Source of the DNA: Hyphomicrobiaceae bacterium
GTDB lineage: Bacteria; Pseudomonadota; Alphaproteobacteria; Rhizobiales; Hyphomicrobiaceae
Direction: 5' to 3'
DNA: 64,000 nt
NCBI GenBank assembly: GCA_041397645.1
Contig: JAWKWE010000004.1
Location: 682,001-746,000 of the forward strand
In this document: piece after piece, positions 1-10,577 of the stretch
Layout of the letters: each line of letters opens with the position of its first letter
Position numbering within the stretch: position 1 is the stretch's first letter
The notes under the pieces: model-generated
Told to the model about the DNA's origin: nothing
What the model saw: the letters and a program-made list of their open reading frames with translations, nothing else
Database searches by the model: none
Made by a program: the position numbers and the translations under genes

Positions 1-48
1 TATAGCCAGTCCAAGCACCATGCCGGACAATGCGTGTCGCATGCTCAT
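1..48 (-). CDS. possible partial CDS, N-terminus of an exported protein
   Basis: Reading leftwards from an ATG, 16 codons stay open to the window edge and give a start resembling a signal peptide: a short basic stretch (MSMRHALSG) followed by hydrophobic residues (MVLGLAI). An AAGAAG sequence lies upstream of the ATG as a possible ribosome site. A second ATG two codons later is equally possible. Only the first residues are visible, so no function can be given, and the reading could be chance. Confidence 0.25.
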   Translation of the reverse strand, partial: MSMRHALSGMVLGLAI

Positions 49-201
49 CAATTCAATCTTCTTGATTGCCTTGCGCCCCAAATTCCGTTGCCCGGTAGAA
101 TGGCTCGAAAAGCCATCCGGCACAAGCGGCCTTCCCCTTAATTCGTCCCCGCTATCAAGAACCTGGGCCTGCAATCCGTATAGAACTGAAGCATTGGCCT
201 C

Positions 202-612
202 TCAAGCCGTCACGTCCATCTCGATATCCAGCATATCATCGTCTGAGAACCCGAAATGATGACCGATTTCATGGATTAGAACATGGGCGATGAGATGACC
301 AAGAGCCTCCTCTCCTGAGGCCCACTCATCCAAAATCGGGCGACGGTAGAGGAAAACAAAGTCCGGCTCGCGTGGCATATCGGACACACTTTTCTTGTCG
401 ACGCTAACGCCCTGATAGAGCCCCGTCAGCTCGAATGGGTCTTCGATACCCAAATCTTCCAGGATCTCGTCATCGGCGAAGTCTTCCACCCGGATCACGA
501 CATCGCTTGCAAGCTCGCGGAAATTTGCCGGCAGCTTTTCCCAAGCCTCTCCCGCGAGAAACTCGAAATCAGCAAGCGACGGTGCCGATTTGTCTTTCCA
601 ATCTGAGTTCAT
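202..612 (-). CDS. zincin-like metallopeptidase family protein
   Basis: The protein of 136 residues has a zinc-protease signature HEIGHHFGFSDDDM near residues 116-129. The two histidines of HExxH, the following glutamate-equivalent positions and a third ligand site match the small proteobacterial 'metallopeptidase family' (Pfam Zincin_1, PF06262). Its length is normal for that family. There is no signal peptide, so it is probably cytoplasmic. Substrates of the family are not well established. The gene stands alone, downstream of the leuC terminator and in the same orientation, so it should have its own promoter in the 96 bp before it. Confidence 0.85.
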   Translation of the reverse strand: MNSDWKDKSAPSLADFEFLAGEAWEKLPANFRELASDVVIRVEDFADDEILEDLGIEDPFELTGLYQGVSVDKKSVSDMPREPDFVFLYRRPILDEWASGEEALGHLIAHVLIHEIGHHFGFSDDDMLDIEMDVTA

Positions 613-708
613 TGCCCCCGCTCGTCTCCACCATCGACCACTTCACAGATAGTGTTCGACAAGGGCCCTTGCAATTGCGCGGAAACCTGACGCGCCAACC
701 GTGGGGGA

Positions 709-736
709 CAAAAAAGCCGCCCCTCGTCGGAGCGGC
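709..736 (-). terminator. intrinsic terminator of leuC
   Basis: Read on the minus strand, GCCGCTCC and GGGGCGGC form an 8-bp stem (one G-T pair) around a 5-nt loop, followed directly by six T. It lies about 30 bp past the leuC stop codon, the expected place for a rho-independent terminator. Confidence 0.8.
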
Positions 737-765
737 CAATTTTGTTGTCCCTATGCGCTGTCGGC

Positions 766-2175
766 TTACGCGTTCGGCCAGCTGCGCACGTCAACGAAGT
801 GCCCCTCAAGAGCGGCCGCAGCCGCCATGACTGGTGACACCAGATGGGTGCGGCCCCTGTAACCCTGTCGGCCTTCGAAGTTGCGGTTAGACGTTGAGGC
901 GCAACGCTGGCCAGGCTTCAACTGGTCCGGGTTCATGCCAAGGCACATCGAGCAGCCGGGCTCACGCCATTCAAAGCCTGAGGCCTTAAAGATCTTGTCG
1001 AGCCCTTCGGCTTCCGCCTGTTGCTTCACCAGTCCGGAGCCCGGAACGATCATCGCATAATCAAGACGCGAAGAAATTTTCTTGCCGTCGACGACCTTGG
1101 CAACGGCACGGAGATCCTCGATGCGCCCATTCGTGCAAGAGCCGATCCAGACCACATCGAGCGGAATGTCGGTGATCTTGGTCCCCGGCTTCAACCCCAT
1201 GTAGTCAAGCGCGCGCACCATCGAGGCGCGCTTGTTTTCGTCGTCAACCTTGCCGGGATCGGGAACCTCACCGGTGATCGAAACGACGTCCTCGGGCGAG
1301 GTGCCCCACGAAACTATGGGCGGGAGCTTGGAAGCATCGAGTTTCACGACGCGATCGAAGTGCGCGCCCTCATCCGTCTTCAACGTCTCCCAGTACTTCA
1401 TCGCCATGTCCCAGGCGGCGCCCTTGGGCGCCTTGGGACGACCCTTGATGAACGCATACGTCTTCTCGTCCGGAGCGATCATACCCGCACGTGCGCCGCC
1501 TTCAATGGACATGTTGCAGACCGTCATACGGCCTTCCATCGAAAGCGCGCGGATTGCCTCGCCTGCGTATTCGATAACCGACCCAGTACCGCCTGCGGTA
1601 CCGATCTCACCAATGATCGCAAGAATGATGTCCTTGGCGCCAACGCCATGCGGGGCGACACCGTCGACCTGCACCAGCATGTTCTTCGCCTTCTTCTGGA
1701 TCAGCGTCTGGGTCGCAAGAACGTGCTCGACCTCGGATGTGCCGATGCCATGTGCCAGCGCGCCGAAGGCACCGTGGGTCGACGTATGGCTGTCGCCGCA
1801 CACGATCGTCGTCCCGGGCAGCGTGAATCCCTGTTCGGGACCGACGACGTGGACAATGCCTTGGCGCTTGTCGAGCTCGTTATAGTACTCGACGCCAAAG
1901 TCCTTGGCATTTTTTGCCAGGGTCTCGACCTGCACGCGGCTCTGCTCATCTGCGATACCGTGCGAGCGATCCGTGGTGGGCACGTTATGGTCAACTACCG
2001 CCAGCGTCTTCTGCGGAGCATGGACCTTGCGGCCTGTCATGCGCAGTCCTTCGAAGGCCTGCGGGCTCGTCACCTCGTGAACAAGATGGCGATCAATGTA
2101 AAGCAGGCAGGTGCCGTCGTCGGACCGCTCAACCACATGATCGTCAAATATCTTGTCATACAGCGTCTTCGCCAT
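766..2175 (-). CDS. leuC: 3-isopropylmalate dehydratase large subunit
   Basis: LeuC isomerises 2-isopropylmalate to 3-isopropylmalate in leucine biosynthesis, together with the small subunit LeuD, which is not in this window. The 469-residue protein has the aconitase-superfamily layout. The cluster cysteines are visible in [13 protein letters not shown] and in [13 protein letters not shown], and the substrate-loop sequence [12 protein letters not shown] is present. A longer in-frame reading exists, but I chose the ATG of [13 protein letters not shown] because GAAGG sits 5-7 bases upstream and the family starts there. The gene is monocistronic here, so leuD and leuB must be elsewhere. It is closed by a strong terminator. 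Confidence 0.97.
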   Translation of the reverse strand: MAKTLYDKIFDDHVVERSDDGTCLLYIDRHLVHEVTSPQAFEGLRMTGRKVHAPQKTLAVVDHNVPTTDRSHGIADEQSRVQVETLAKNAKDFGVEYYNELDKRQGIVHVVGPEQGFTLPGTTIVCGDSHTSTHGAFGALAHGIGTSEVEHVLATQTLIQKKAKNMLVQVDGVAPHGVGAKDIILAIIGEIGTAGGTGSVIEYAGEAIRALSMEGRMTVCNMSIEGGARAGMIAPDEKTYAFIKGRPKAPKGAAWDMAMKYWETLKTDEGAHFDRVVKLDASKLPPIVSWGTSPEDVVSITGEVPDPGKVDDENKRASMVRALDYMGLKPGTKITDIPLDVVWIGSCTNGRIEDLRAVAKVVDGKKISSRLDYAMIVPGSGLVKQQAEAEGLDKIFKASGFEWREPGCSMCLGMNPDQLKPGQRCASTSNRNFEGRQGYRGRTHLVSPVMAAAAALEGHFVDVRSWPNA

Positions 2176-2367
2176 GGGAACCTTCGCTCGCGATAAGGGA
2201 AATGATGCGCTCTGCGCAGCCGTTAGATAGCTCTGCCCTGTCAAAGAAGCAAATCAGCCGAAGTCGCAGACACGATCAGAAACCGTTGCCAGCCGATACC
2301 GAACTACCGACTTCCACCCAACATCCGCAATATTTTGATTTTGCTTGATTTATTTTGAGGCCGGTCG

Positions 2368-2736
2368 CTAATGCGCGCGCAGTTCCTTGCACAGCGCATT
2401 GAAGCGCTTGACGGTAAGACCGGTGTCGCGGGTCCAACCCAGATCGCATTGCTCGATCGTCACCGCGACCGGCAGGCTCCCTCCACTTCGCGGCGGAGCC
2501 ATGCGCGGCGTGTAGTCCGGCGGATTGGAAGGTTTGAGCTCGTAGGCGCGCGGCAGGGTCGGCGTGCCGACGGCCCCGCCCGGCTTACCGGGATACATCG
2601 GAACCGTGGAGGCATAAGGATCACGCGGAACCCCCATCGGCGAAGGAACGTATCGGCCGTTGGCGTCATATTGCGCCAGCGCAGGGCTTAACCCAGCGCC
2701 GAGAGCAAGACAGGCAACGATTGTACGCGCGATCAT
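2368..2736 (-). CDS. hypothetical secreted proline-rich protein
   Basis: The 122-residue protein begins with a clear signal peptide (MIARTIVACLALGAGLSPALA, cleavage after ALA). The mature part is rich in proline, glycine and tyrosine with repeated short PxxPY-like segments. It ends with a small folded-looking part containing two cysteines (EQCDLGW and NALCKELRAH) that could form a disulfide. I do not recognise a family. It is probably periplasmic. It lies alone between leuC and a LysR gene, all on the minus strand but with large gaps. Confidence 0.7.
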   Translation of the reverse strand: MIARTIVACLALGAGLSPALAQYDANGRYVPSPMGVPRDPYASTVPMYPGKPGGAVGTPTLPRAYELKPSNPPDYTPRMAPPRSGGSLPVAVTIEQCDLGWTRDTGLTVKRFNALCKELRAH

Positions 2737-2844
2737 AATCCTTACATCGGACGATTATTCCCGGCGTCAAGGCAAACCTGGACCGATGGTTGAGAAAAAG
2801 GCTGTCGCGATACCGCGCGCAAGGCCGTCCGGGCTAGGGACGCC

Positions 2845-3732
2845 CTACTTCCAGCCGCGCGTCTTTGAGACCAGAAAATCGCGCAGGAGCTGCACCTTCT
2901 TAGAGTTTCTAAGCTCCTCGGGATAGGCAAACAGAATGGGCATCTTCGGCGCCTCCATGTCGGGAAGCACTGGTACAAGATCAGTATCGTTCTCGCTCAT
3001 ATAATCGGGGATCATCCCGATACCTATGCCAGCGCGAACTGCGTACTTGATCGCCACCACGCTATTGACGCGCAGCACGGCGGACCTCGGTTCTCGGTTC
3101 TCCCGGCCTACCGTCTCCACCCAGTTCACAGCTGTCAGATGCTGGGCGGGCTGACCGCTATAAGAGATGATGCGATGCTGATCGAGATCGTCGATGGACG
3201 CGGGCGCTCCAAATCGGCGGATATAATTCACCGAGGCAACAGCACGCACTCGGCTTTCCAATAGTGGCCTGCGGATAAGATCTGCCTGGTCGGGCTCGCG
3301 CGTCCAGATTGCGACGTCGGCCGCGCGCATACCGATATCGACCTGCTCGTCATTGAGGATGAGTTCAACCCTGATGTCGGGATAGAGATCTGTGAATTCG
3401 CTGAGACGCGGCCCGAGCCAGATCGTGCCGAAACCGATCGGCGCAGTCACACGCAAGTCACCGGAAGGCTTGGAAGTGGAATCGGTGAGCAAAGTCTCTG
3501 CCGTCTGCAACTTGGCAAACACTTCCGAGACGGTGCGATTGAGAAGCTCACCTTGTTCGGTCAACACCAACCCGCGCGCATGGCGATGGAAAAGCGTCAC
3601 CTTGAGGTCCGCTTCAAGCGCAGAGATCTGACGGCTCACGGCAGACTGGCTCATGTGAAGCTGCTCACCGGCGTGAGTAAAGCTTCCTGCCTCAGCGGCG
3701 GCGTGAAAAATCCGAAGTTTGTCCCAATCCAT
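2845..3732 (-). CDS. LysR family transcriptional regulator
   Basis: The 295-residue length is standard for LysR regulators. The N-terminal winged helix-turn-helix covers about residues 1-60, with the family signature FTHAGEQLHMSQSAVSRQISALE. A periplasmic-binding-protein-like effector domain follows (about 90-290, with PIGFGTIWLGPRL). The target and effector cannot be read from the sequence. It is divergent from the beta-propeller gene that starts about 310 bp away, so that gene is one candidate target, though the gap is longer than usual for a shared LysR operator. Confidence 0.93.
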   Translation of the reverse strand: MDWDKLRIFHAAAEAGSFTHAGEQLHMSQSAVSRQISALEADLKVTLFHRHARGLVLTEQGELLNRTVSEVFAKLQTAETLLTDSTSKPSGDLRVTAPIGFGTIWLGPRLSEFTDLYPDIRVELILNDEQVDIGMRAADVAIWTREPDQADLIRRPLLESRVRAVASVNYIRRFGAPASIDDLDQHRIISYSGQPAQHLTAVNWVETVGRENREPRSAVLRVNSVVAIKYAVRAGIGIGMIPDYMSENDTDLVPVLPDMEAPKMPILFAYPEELRNSKKVQLLRDFLVSKTRGWK

Positions 3733-4041
3733 CCGGCGGTCATTCCAAATTGCGTCGAGCTTTATATTCTCGCATGGCAGCCATGCCGACGCTGGCGCGA
3801 CTGTAGCTGGGATTTGCTGCAGTGCAACTCATTTGCGGGGAGTTTCAGCTAGATCGCATGCTATGCAATGTCCCGCCCGCTCTCTGATGGGCGGACTGAC
3901 TGTGACCGGCCGGGGCGCAAACTCAACAGTTGTATTATAGTCCCGCTCGGCCTGTAGCCCTAAATACGGTTCGACTGTCTTGATCTTTGGCCGTCCGATG
4001 ACGACCTAGGGCAAGTAAATGGCACAAAACGAGGTTCGCAT
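3733..4041. other. intergenic region between divergent lysR-type gene and beta-propeller gene
   Basis: The 309 bp hold no supported gene. The short ORFs crossing it lack ribosome sites. The region should carry both divergent promoters and possibly LysR binding sites. A GAGG ribosome-binding site precedes the rightward gene. Confidence 0.5.
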
Positions 4042-4914
4042 ATGAGCACGATTAAGAAACTTTCCTTGGCGGTCACTTTGGCTGGCGTGATGTCGGCACC
4101 GGCGTTCGCTGAGCCCACGAAGCTTTGGGAGGTAACCGGGTTGGCTGCGCCCGAATGCGCGCTTCCAGACGCGGCCTCCAGCACGATTTACGTTTCCAAC
4201 GTCAATGGCGACCCGATGAAGAAAGACGGTAACGGCTTCATCGCCAAGGTTTCGCTCGACGGTAAGACAGTCGACAAGGAATGGTCGACCGGCCTCAACG
4301 CCCCCAAGGGCATGGCGATTTCAAACGGCCATCTCTTCGTCGGTGACGTCGATGAACTGGTTGAGATCAACCTTGCCGATGGCAAGATCGTCGCCAAGCA
4401 CAAGGCCGAAGGCGCTGGCCTCTTGAACGACGTCGCTGCGGACTCCAAAGGCAACGTCTATGTTTCCGATACGGGCGCTGGCGGTGTCTATAAATACGCT
4501 GACGGCAAGATCGAAAAGTGGCTAACTGATCCGATCTTTGCAGGCGCCAACGGCGTTGCCGTGGAAGGCGACAACCTTATCGTCAACACCTGGGGAATTC
4601 TTACTGGCAACGGTTTTGAAACCAGCGCACCTGGCCGCATGGTGTCGGTTTCGCTTGCTGACGGCAAGTTCACAGAACTCGACGGCGGCAAGCCCGTGGG
4701 CAATCTCGACGGTCTGGCTTCCCTCGGCGGCGGCCAGTATCTGATTTCCGACTGGATGGCAGGCAAAGTCATGAAGTTTACGACCGGCGGCAAGATCGAG
4801 GTTTTGCTTGAGGACGGTCAGGGCACGGCCGATCTTGGCTACGACGAAGCCTCCAGGATCATGTACCTGCCCCAGATGATGAAGGGCACGCTCACAGCTT
4901 ACCAGATGCAGTAG
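4042..4914 (+). CDS. secreted SMP-30/gluconolactonase-like beta-propeller protein
   Basis: The 290-residue protein has a signal peptide ending at APAFA (about residue 24). Repeated blade-like units follow, each with a small-residue turn and a D-G-K motif (VSLDGKTVD, NLADGKIV, DSKGNVYVSDTGAGGVYKY, LADGKFTELDGGKPVGNLDGLASL). This pattern resembles SMP-30/strictosidine-synthase-like propellers, which bind a metal and hydrolyse lactones, but the catalytic ligands cannot be confirmed by eye. Location should be periplasmic. A GAGG ribosome site lies 8 bases before the ATG, and a perfect terminator hairpin follows the stop. Confidence 0.75.
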   Translation: MSTIKKLSLAVTLAGVMSAPAFAEPTKLWEVTGLAAPECALPDAASSTIYVSNVNGDPMKKDGNGFIAKVSLDGKTVDKEWSTGLNAPKGMAISNGHLFVGDVDELVEINLADGKIVAKHKAEGAGLLNDVAADSKGNVYVSDTGAGGVYKYADGKIEKWLTDPIFAGANGVAVEGDNLIVNTWGILTGNGFETSAPGRMVSVSLADGKFTELDGGKPVGNLDGLASLGGGQYLISDWMAGKVMKFTTGGKIEVLLEDGQGTADLGYDEASRIMYLPQMMKGTLTAYQMQ

Positions 4915-4950
4915 CAGAATTACGACCGAGCCGATTTACGAACTCGGTTC

Positions 4951-5151
4951 GTGAAGTCTAATCGAGGCGCAGGGAAGACTTCCCTGCGCCTCTTCTTATT
5001 GCTCCCGACTATTGCTGCAGTTGCAGCAATCTCGAAATATCCTGATTACTATATCGTCCTCACGATAATACTACCGATGCTGGGGTTTGCAGCACTTGTG
5101 AAGTCAACTAGGTTCGACGCATCAACTTCCCCCAATCGGGACAAGGAATGA
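4951..5151 (+). CDS. doubtful small membrane ORF
   Basis: An open frame of 66 codons with a GTG start encodes two hydrophobic stretches (about residues 12-28 and 33-49) and ends 3 bases before the next gene. Against it: the first 14 codons coincide with a perfect 13-bp terminator stem, the start has no ribosome site, and composition is unlike its neighbours. In favour: membrane-like hydrophobicity and a stop placed for translational coupling to the next ATG. I think it is more likely spurious than real. Confidence 0.25.
   Translation: MKSNRGAGKTSLRLFLLLPTIAAVAAISKYPDYYIVLTIILPMLGFAALVKSTRFDASTSPNRDKE
4964..4999 (+). terminator. perfect-stem intrinsic terminator
   Basis: GAGGCGCAGGGAA and its exact complement TTCCCTGCGCCTC form a 13-bp stem with a 3-base loop, followed by TTCTTATT. 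It lies about 50 bp past the stop of the SMP-30-like gene and separates it from the next propeller gene. Confidence 0.8.
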
Positions 5152-5154
5152 AAG

Positions 5155-6231
5155 ATGAAATCCCCTTTGTATTTTTCCTGCGCTGCACTTGTCGCAACGG
5201 CGCTCTCGCTCGGCGGCTTAACGCAGAAAGCTGCGGCGCAAGGCGCTCCAGGTGTCGCTTACATCACGAGCCAGGACGGCGACATCAGCGTTCTCTCGCT
5301 GGATACGCTCGCAATTAACGAAACGATCCATGCCGATGGCAAAGCTCCGCGCGGTCTCGGCGTGACGAGCGACGGCAAGTATCTCGTCACCGCCAATCGT
5401 GACGGCGGCGACATCTCTGTCATTGATCTCGCGACGAAGAAGGTCATCAAGCATATCCCGATCGGGAAGAACCCGGAGTTCGTGCGTGTGCAAGGCGATC
5501 AAGCGTTCATCAGCTTCGAACCCAGTTCAGTGGGCGGCCCACCTCCCAAGAAAGGTGAAAAGAAAGCCGAGACTAAGGATGATGATGACGATCTCCTGCC
5601 GGCGAAGATAGCGATCGTTGATCTAAAGAAGCTCGAGGTCATTTCGGAAGTAACAAGCGGCCCCGAGACCGAGGGCATTGAGTTCACGCCCGACGGCAAA
5701 GCGATGCTGGTCACCAATGAGGCTGACAATACCGTGACGGTGTACGAACTGCCGGACGGAAAGCTGATCAAGACAATCGACACTCACGAATACGGTGATC
5801 GTCCGCGTGGGATTAAGGTATCGCCTGACGGGATGACCTACGTCGTGACCCTAGAGTTCGGCAATAAGGTCCTTATTCTGGATAAGGACTTAGAGCCCGT
5901 TAAGTCGATCTCGACAGGTGAGAGCCCGTACGGCGTCTCCTTTGACCGCAGCGGAAAACGTTTGTTCGTTGCAGCCTCGAAGGCGAAGGAAATCCAGGTA
6001 TTCGACGGAAAGACCTTTGAGCCGATCAAGAACATTCCGGTCAAGGATCGCTGCTGGCATTTCAGCTTCTCTCCCGACGACAGCAAGATCGTGGTCGCAT
6101 GTGGTCGCTCCAACAATGTCCTCGTTTTTGATTCAACGAGCTATGAATTGCTGAAAGACGTGCCGGTGAAGGACATGCCTTGGGGCGTCGTCACCTATCC
6201 CAAGGCTATGGGTAGCCTCGATCAGCCCTGA
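5155..6231 (+). CDS. secreted YVTN-family beta-propeller protein
   Basis: The 358-residue protein has a signal peptide ending near QKAAA (about residue 28). About seven YVTN/NHL-type blades follow, each with a pattern such as VAYITSQDGDISVLSLDTL, LVTANRDGGDISVIDLATK, LVTNEADNTVTVYELPDGK or LFVAASKAKEIQVFDGKTF. An unusual acidic/lysine insert (around residues 125-150, EKKAETKDDDDD) interrupts one blade. Such proteins are periplasmic scaffolds or carriers and often accompany PQQ-dependent oxidation genes in methylotrophs. No such genes are adjacent here, so the role is open. AAGGA precedes the ATG, and a strong bidirectional terminator follows. Confidence 0.85.
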   Translation: MKSPLYFSCAALVATALSLGGLTQKAAAQGAPGVAYITSQDGDISVLSLDTLAINETIHADGKAPRGLGVTSDGKYLVTANRDGGDISVIDLATKKVIKHIPIGKNPEFVRVQGDQAFISFEPSSVGGPPPKKGEKKAETKDDDDDLLPAKIAIVDLKKLEVISEVTSGPETEGIEFTPDGKAMLVTNEADNTVTVYELPDGKLIKTIDTHEYGDRPRGIKVSPDGMTYVVTLEFGNKVLILDKDLEPVKSISTGESPYGVSFDRSGKRLFVAASKAKEIQVFDGKTFEPIKNIPVKDRCWHFSFSPDDSKIVVACGRSNNVLVFDSTSYELLKDVPVKDMPWGVVTYPKAMGSLDQP

Positions 6232-6262
6232 TTCGGCGGCCGCCTCAGAAGTCAAGAAATGC

Positions 6263-6293
6263 AAAAAACGCCGGAATTGCTCCGGCGTTTTTT
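6263..6293. terminator. bidirectional intrinsic terminator
   Basis: AAAAAACGCCGGA and TCCGGCGTTTTTT pair around a short loop and have T-tracts on both strands. It sits between the converging propeller gene and trxB and can serve both. Confidence 0.9.
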
Positions 6294-6326
6294 CTATCCA
6301 TCAGCTCGGCAAGATTTGCGCGAATT

Positions 6327-7331
<1,005 letters not shown>

Positions 7332-7471
7332 TTATTAGGGGTTTGAACCTCTAAACGTCAATGTCGCTGCCTGGATTCTCAACGTTACATCCCGAGGGAT
7401 GCGGCGCACTGGCACGGGTGCTAAGATACTGCCCAGCGCCTTAATTGGCGCCAAAAGTCGGGGGTGGACAC

Positions 7472-8764
7472 TTGCATACGACCGCGAAGACCGATGCGCA
7501 GGATATGCGCCGACGGATAAAGGCCATTATTGTGGGCTCTTCGGGCAACTTGGTCGAATGGTACGATTTCTACGTGTACGCCGCCTTCTCGCTCTACTTC
7601 GCCCATGCCTTTTTTCCAGCGGGCGACCGCACCGCGCAGCTTCTTGCAACAGCTGGTATCTTCGCTGTCGGCTTCCTGATGCGCCCCCTCGGTGCGTGGG
7701 CTTTTGGGCGTCTCGCAGACCGCAGTGGTCGCCGCGTCGCCCTGACCACTTCCGTTCTTCTGATGTGCTTCGGCTCGGCTTTAATTGCGCTCACGCCGAC
7801 GTACAGCACCATCGGTGTCGCGGCTCCGATCATATTGTTGGTCGCGCGGCTCATCCAGGGCCTGAGCCTGGGCGGCGAATACGGCACCAGCGCCACTTAC
7901 CTTTCCGAAATGGCGACGCGCGAAAGACGTGGTTTCTATTCCAGCTTCCAGTACGTCACGCTCATCGGCGGACAACTCACCGCTATGCTCGTCCTCATCG
8001 TGTTGCAGAAGTTTGCCCTCACCGATGCCGAGCTCGAAGCGTGGGGCTGGCGCATTCCATTTTTCATCGGCGCTCTGTTGGCTGTGGTGGCCTATCGGAT
8101 GCGCCGCGACATGCACGAAACAGATGCCTTCATGCGCGAGACCCGCCGTACCTCTTCGCTGAAGACGTTGATGGAACATCCGCGCGAGGTCGCCATAGTC
8201 ATCGGCCTCACCATGGGCGGAACGGTCGCCTTCTATACCTACACCACTTATATGCAGAAATTCCTGGTCAACACCTCCGGCTTCGACAAGCGAACCGCCA
8301 CCATGATCTCGGCATCCGCGTTGTTCATCTATATGTGCCTGCAGCCGGTGGTGGGCGCGTTGTCGGATCGCATCGGCCGCAGACCGATCCTAATTGCGTT
8401 CGGCGTGCTCGGCACGCTTTCCACGATCCCCCTACTGACCGCGCTGGAAGCAACGCGCGATCCCTGGATCGCCTTCGCCATCATCATGTTTGGACTGCTG
8501 ATCGTGTCCGGATACACAGCGATAAATGCGGTGGTGAAAGCGGAGCTGTTTCCGACGCATGTTCGTGCGCTCGGCGTCGGCCTGCCGTTCGCCGTGACCG
8601 TGGCGCTATTTGGCGGCACGGCTGAATACATCGGGCTTTGGTTCAAGTCGATTGGGCACGAGACGTACTTTTATTGGTACATCACTATCTGCATCGCCCT
8701 ATCGCTAGTGGTTTATGCCGGAATGCGCGATACGCGCAACGAAAGCGCCATTTCGACCGACTAG
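7472..8764 (+). CDS. MHS-family MFS transporter (proton symporter of a carboxylate-type solute)
   Basis: The protein has about 12 membrane segments and the metabolite:H+ symporter signatures: the first-helix motif GNLVEWYDFYVYA, GRLADRSGRR in the loop between helices 2 and 3, and GLSLGGEYGTSATYLSE in helix 4 (the alpha-ketoglutarate/proline permease subfamily). The substrate cannot be fixed from sequence. Two starts are plausible: TTG (used here), with a GGGGGTGG stretch a few bases upstream, or an ATG 33 bases later at MRRRIKAIIV, which has only a badly spaced AGGA. It is followed by a small GC-rich inverted repeat without a clear T-tract. Confidence 0.9.
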   Translation: MHTTAKTDAQDMRRRIKAIIVGSSGNLVEWYDFYVYAAFSLYFAHAFFPAGDRTAQLLATAGIFAVGFLMRPLGAWAFGRLADRSGRRVALTTSVLLMCFGSALIALTPTYSTIGVAAPIILLVARLIQGLSLGGEYGTSATYLSEMATRERRGFYSSFQYVTLIGGQLTAMLVLIVLQKFALTDAELEAWGWRIPFFIGALLAVVAYRMRRDMHETDAFMRETRRTSSLKTLMEHPREVAIVIGLTMGGTVAFYTYTTYMQKFLVNTSGFDKRTATMISASALFIYMCLQPVVGALSDRIGRRPILIAFGVLGTLSTIPLLTALEATRDPWIAFAIIMFGLLIVSGYTAINAVVKAELFPTHVRALGVGLPFAVTVALFGGTAEYIGLWFKSIGHETYFYWYITICIALSLVVYAGMRDTRNESAISTD

Positions 8765-8801
8765 AAGAGAGCGGCAATACCCTTAGGCTGCTTGCCGCCT
8801 C

Positions 8802-9551
8802 CTAGAACAGCCGCAACGCGCGAAAACTTGCGTGTCCTTCGCGGCCTACGATGATGTGATCATGAATGGAGATGCCGAGCGGCTTGGCCGCCTCCACGAT
8901 CATTTTCGTCATATCGATATCTGCACGTGAGGGCGTGGGGTCTCCCGAAGGATGGTTGTGCACCAGAATGAGGGCCGTCGCGGACAACTCCAGTGCACGT
9001 TTGACAACCTCTCTTACATAGACTGGCGTGTGATCGACCGTGCCGCGCCCCTGCACTTCGTCCGCTATGAGGTTGTTCTTCTTGTCCAGGAAGAGAATGC
9101 GGAACTGCTCGACGGTATCATAACCTTGCGCAATGCGTAGGTAGTCAACGACGCTCGACCACGACGACAACGCAGGTTTTGCGGTAATTTCCCTGCGCAC
9201 AAGACGCGAGGCTGCGGCGCGGACTAGTTTTAATTCATCGACCGCGCGCGGACCAACGCCCTCCACCTCCATCAACCGCTGCGCGGGTGCGTTGATCACT
9301 TCGGAGAATGTGCCGAATGCAGCCAATAGCCGTTTGGCGATTGGCTTCGTATCGCCACGCGGATAAACGCGAAAAAGGATCATCTCCAGCAGTTCGTAGT
9401 CGGGAACGGCGTCCGCTCCGCCTTCACGAAATCGCTCTCGCAGGCGCTGGCGATGGCCTACGCGATCGTCAAGCGGCTGGGGAGCCTCGAAGAACGAGCC
9501 TTGGCCAGCGGCTTTAATAGCCGGAGGCTTATCGGATCCCTCGTTACTCAT
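8802..9551 (-). CDS. radC: RadC family JAMM-domain protein
   Basis: The 249-residue protein has an N-terminal helix-hairpin-helix region ([15 protein letters not shown], about residues 92-106). The C-terminal metalloprotease-like domain has the metal-binding motif [18 protein letters not shown] (about 196-213). This is the usual RadC layout and length. The old DNA-repair name is not well supported experimentally, and the biochemical role is uncertain. It is transcribed in the same direction as the upstream map gene, with a 77-bp gap, so the two may form an operon. Confidence 0.95.
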   Translation of the reverse strand: MSNEGSDKPPAIKAAGQGSFFEAPQPLDDRVGHRQRLRERFREGGADAVPDYELLEMILFRVYPRGDTKPIAKRLLAAFGTFSEVINAPAQRLMEVEGVGPRAVDELKLVRAAASRLVRREITAKPALSSWSSVVDYLRIAQGYDTVEQFRILFLDKKNNLIADEVQGRGTVDHTPVYVREVVKRALELSATALILVHNHPSGDPTPSRADIDMTKMIVEAAKPLGISIHDHIIVGREGHASFRALRLF

Positions 9552-9628
9552 TCCCCTTCACCCCTTGCCACCGACGTCCACACACCTTGTGAGCGATGCC
9601 GTCGGCCATTCGCCAGCCTTCAATTACA

Positions 9629-10462
9629 TCAGGCAGCCTTCGTGACGGGGTAAGGCGGGCATTCCAGCCCGGCCGGGGAGGTAGTGAAAATCTCGCATCC
9701 CGTCTCGGTCACGCCAATCGTGTGCTCGAATTGAGCGGAAAGCTCCCGATCCCGCGTCACCGCCGTCCACCCGTCCGGTAGAATTTTGACGTGCGGCTTG
9801 CCGAGATTGATCATCGGCTCGATAGTGAAAAACATGCCGGGCTCCAGCACGTTTCCATCGCCCCGCTCGCCGTAGTGCAAAATGTTGGGCCGGTCGTGGA
9901 ACACGCGCCCCAAGCCGTGGCCGCAGAAATCCCGCACGACGCTGCACCGCTCGCCTTCAGCATAACTCTGGATCGCGGCGCCGATATCTCCCGTCGTATT
10001 TCCGGGCTTCGCTTCCGCAATGCCGCGCTGCAGCGATTCATAGGTGACCTGGATGAGCCGCTCTGCGCGCCGCGAAATGTCCCCGACCGGGTACATCCGG
10101 CTGGTATCGCCGTGCCACCCATCGACGATCAGCGTCACATCGATGTTAACGATTTCGCCTTCCTTAAGAGCCTTGGCGTTTGGAATCCCGTGGCACACGA
10201 CATGATTAATCGACGTGCAGATGGATCGCGGAAATCCACGATAATTCAATGGCGCAGGTACCGCTCCATGATCGAGCGCGAACTCCAGCACCAGCTCGTC
10301 GAGCCGGTCGGTGCTGACCCCGGGCACAACGTGAGGCAACAGCAGGTCGAGTGCCTCAGCAGCCAGCCGCCCCGCCTTGCGCATACCTTCAAAGGCTTCA
10401 GGTCCGTGAAGCCGGATCTTCCCGTCACGGCTGAGAGTGCGATTAACGTCTACGTTCGACAT
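9629..10462 (-). CDS. map: type I methionine aminopeptidase
   Basis: Map removes the initiator methionine from new proteins. The family metal-ligand blocks are visible: INHVVCHGIPN, VNIDVTLIVDGWHGDTSRMY (first aspartates), HGLGRVFHDRPNI (histidine), MFFTIEPMINLG (glutamate) and the final AQFEHTIGVTETG. A frame 76 codons longer is open upstream, but I chose the ATG of MSNVDVNRTL because AGGAAA lies 5 bases before it and the extra N-terminal residues are not family-like. The 278-residue length is normal, with a short N-terminal extension. radC lies downstream. Confidence 0.96.
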   Translation of the reverse strand: MSNVDVNRTLSRDGKIRLHGPEAFEGMRKAGRLAAEALDLLLPHVVPGVSTDRLDELVLEFALDHGAVPAPLNYRGFPRSICTSINHVVCHGIPNAKALKEGEIVNIDVTLIVDGWHGDTSRMYPVGDISRRAERLIQVTYESLQRGIAEAKPGNTTGDIGAAIQSYAEGERCSVVRDFCGHGLGRVFHDRPNILHYGERGDGNVLEPGMFFTIEPMINLGKPHVKILPDGWTAVTRDRELSAQFEHTIGVTETGCEIFTTSPAGLECPPYPVTKAA

Positions 10463-10577
10463 CGTTTTCCTAGTGGCCTCATCTATCTCGTCAATTAGGG
10501 AATTTAGTGCAAAACTGCGTCTGCGCAAATCGGCGTCCATAAAAGAAGGCGTCATCAATATTTGGAGGAAATAAATA

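Noticed and set aside
1021..2196. Long rightward ORF (391 codons) opposite leuC
   Set aside because: It is the antisense of a well-conserved gene, a common effect of GC-rich codon use; the protein is Arg/Asp-rich without domains.
8771..8798. GCGGCAA/TTGCCGC hairpin between the MFS gene and radC as a terminator
   Set aside because: The stem has only 7 bp with a 14-base loop, and there is no T-tract on either strand.
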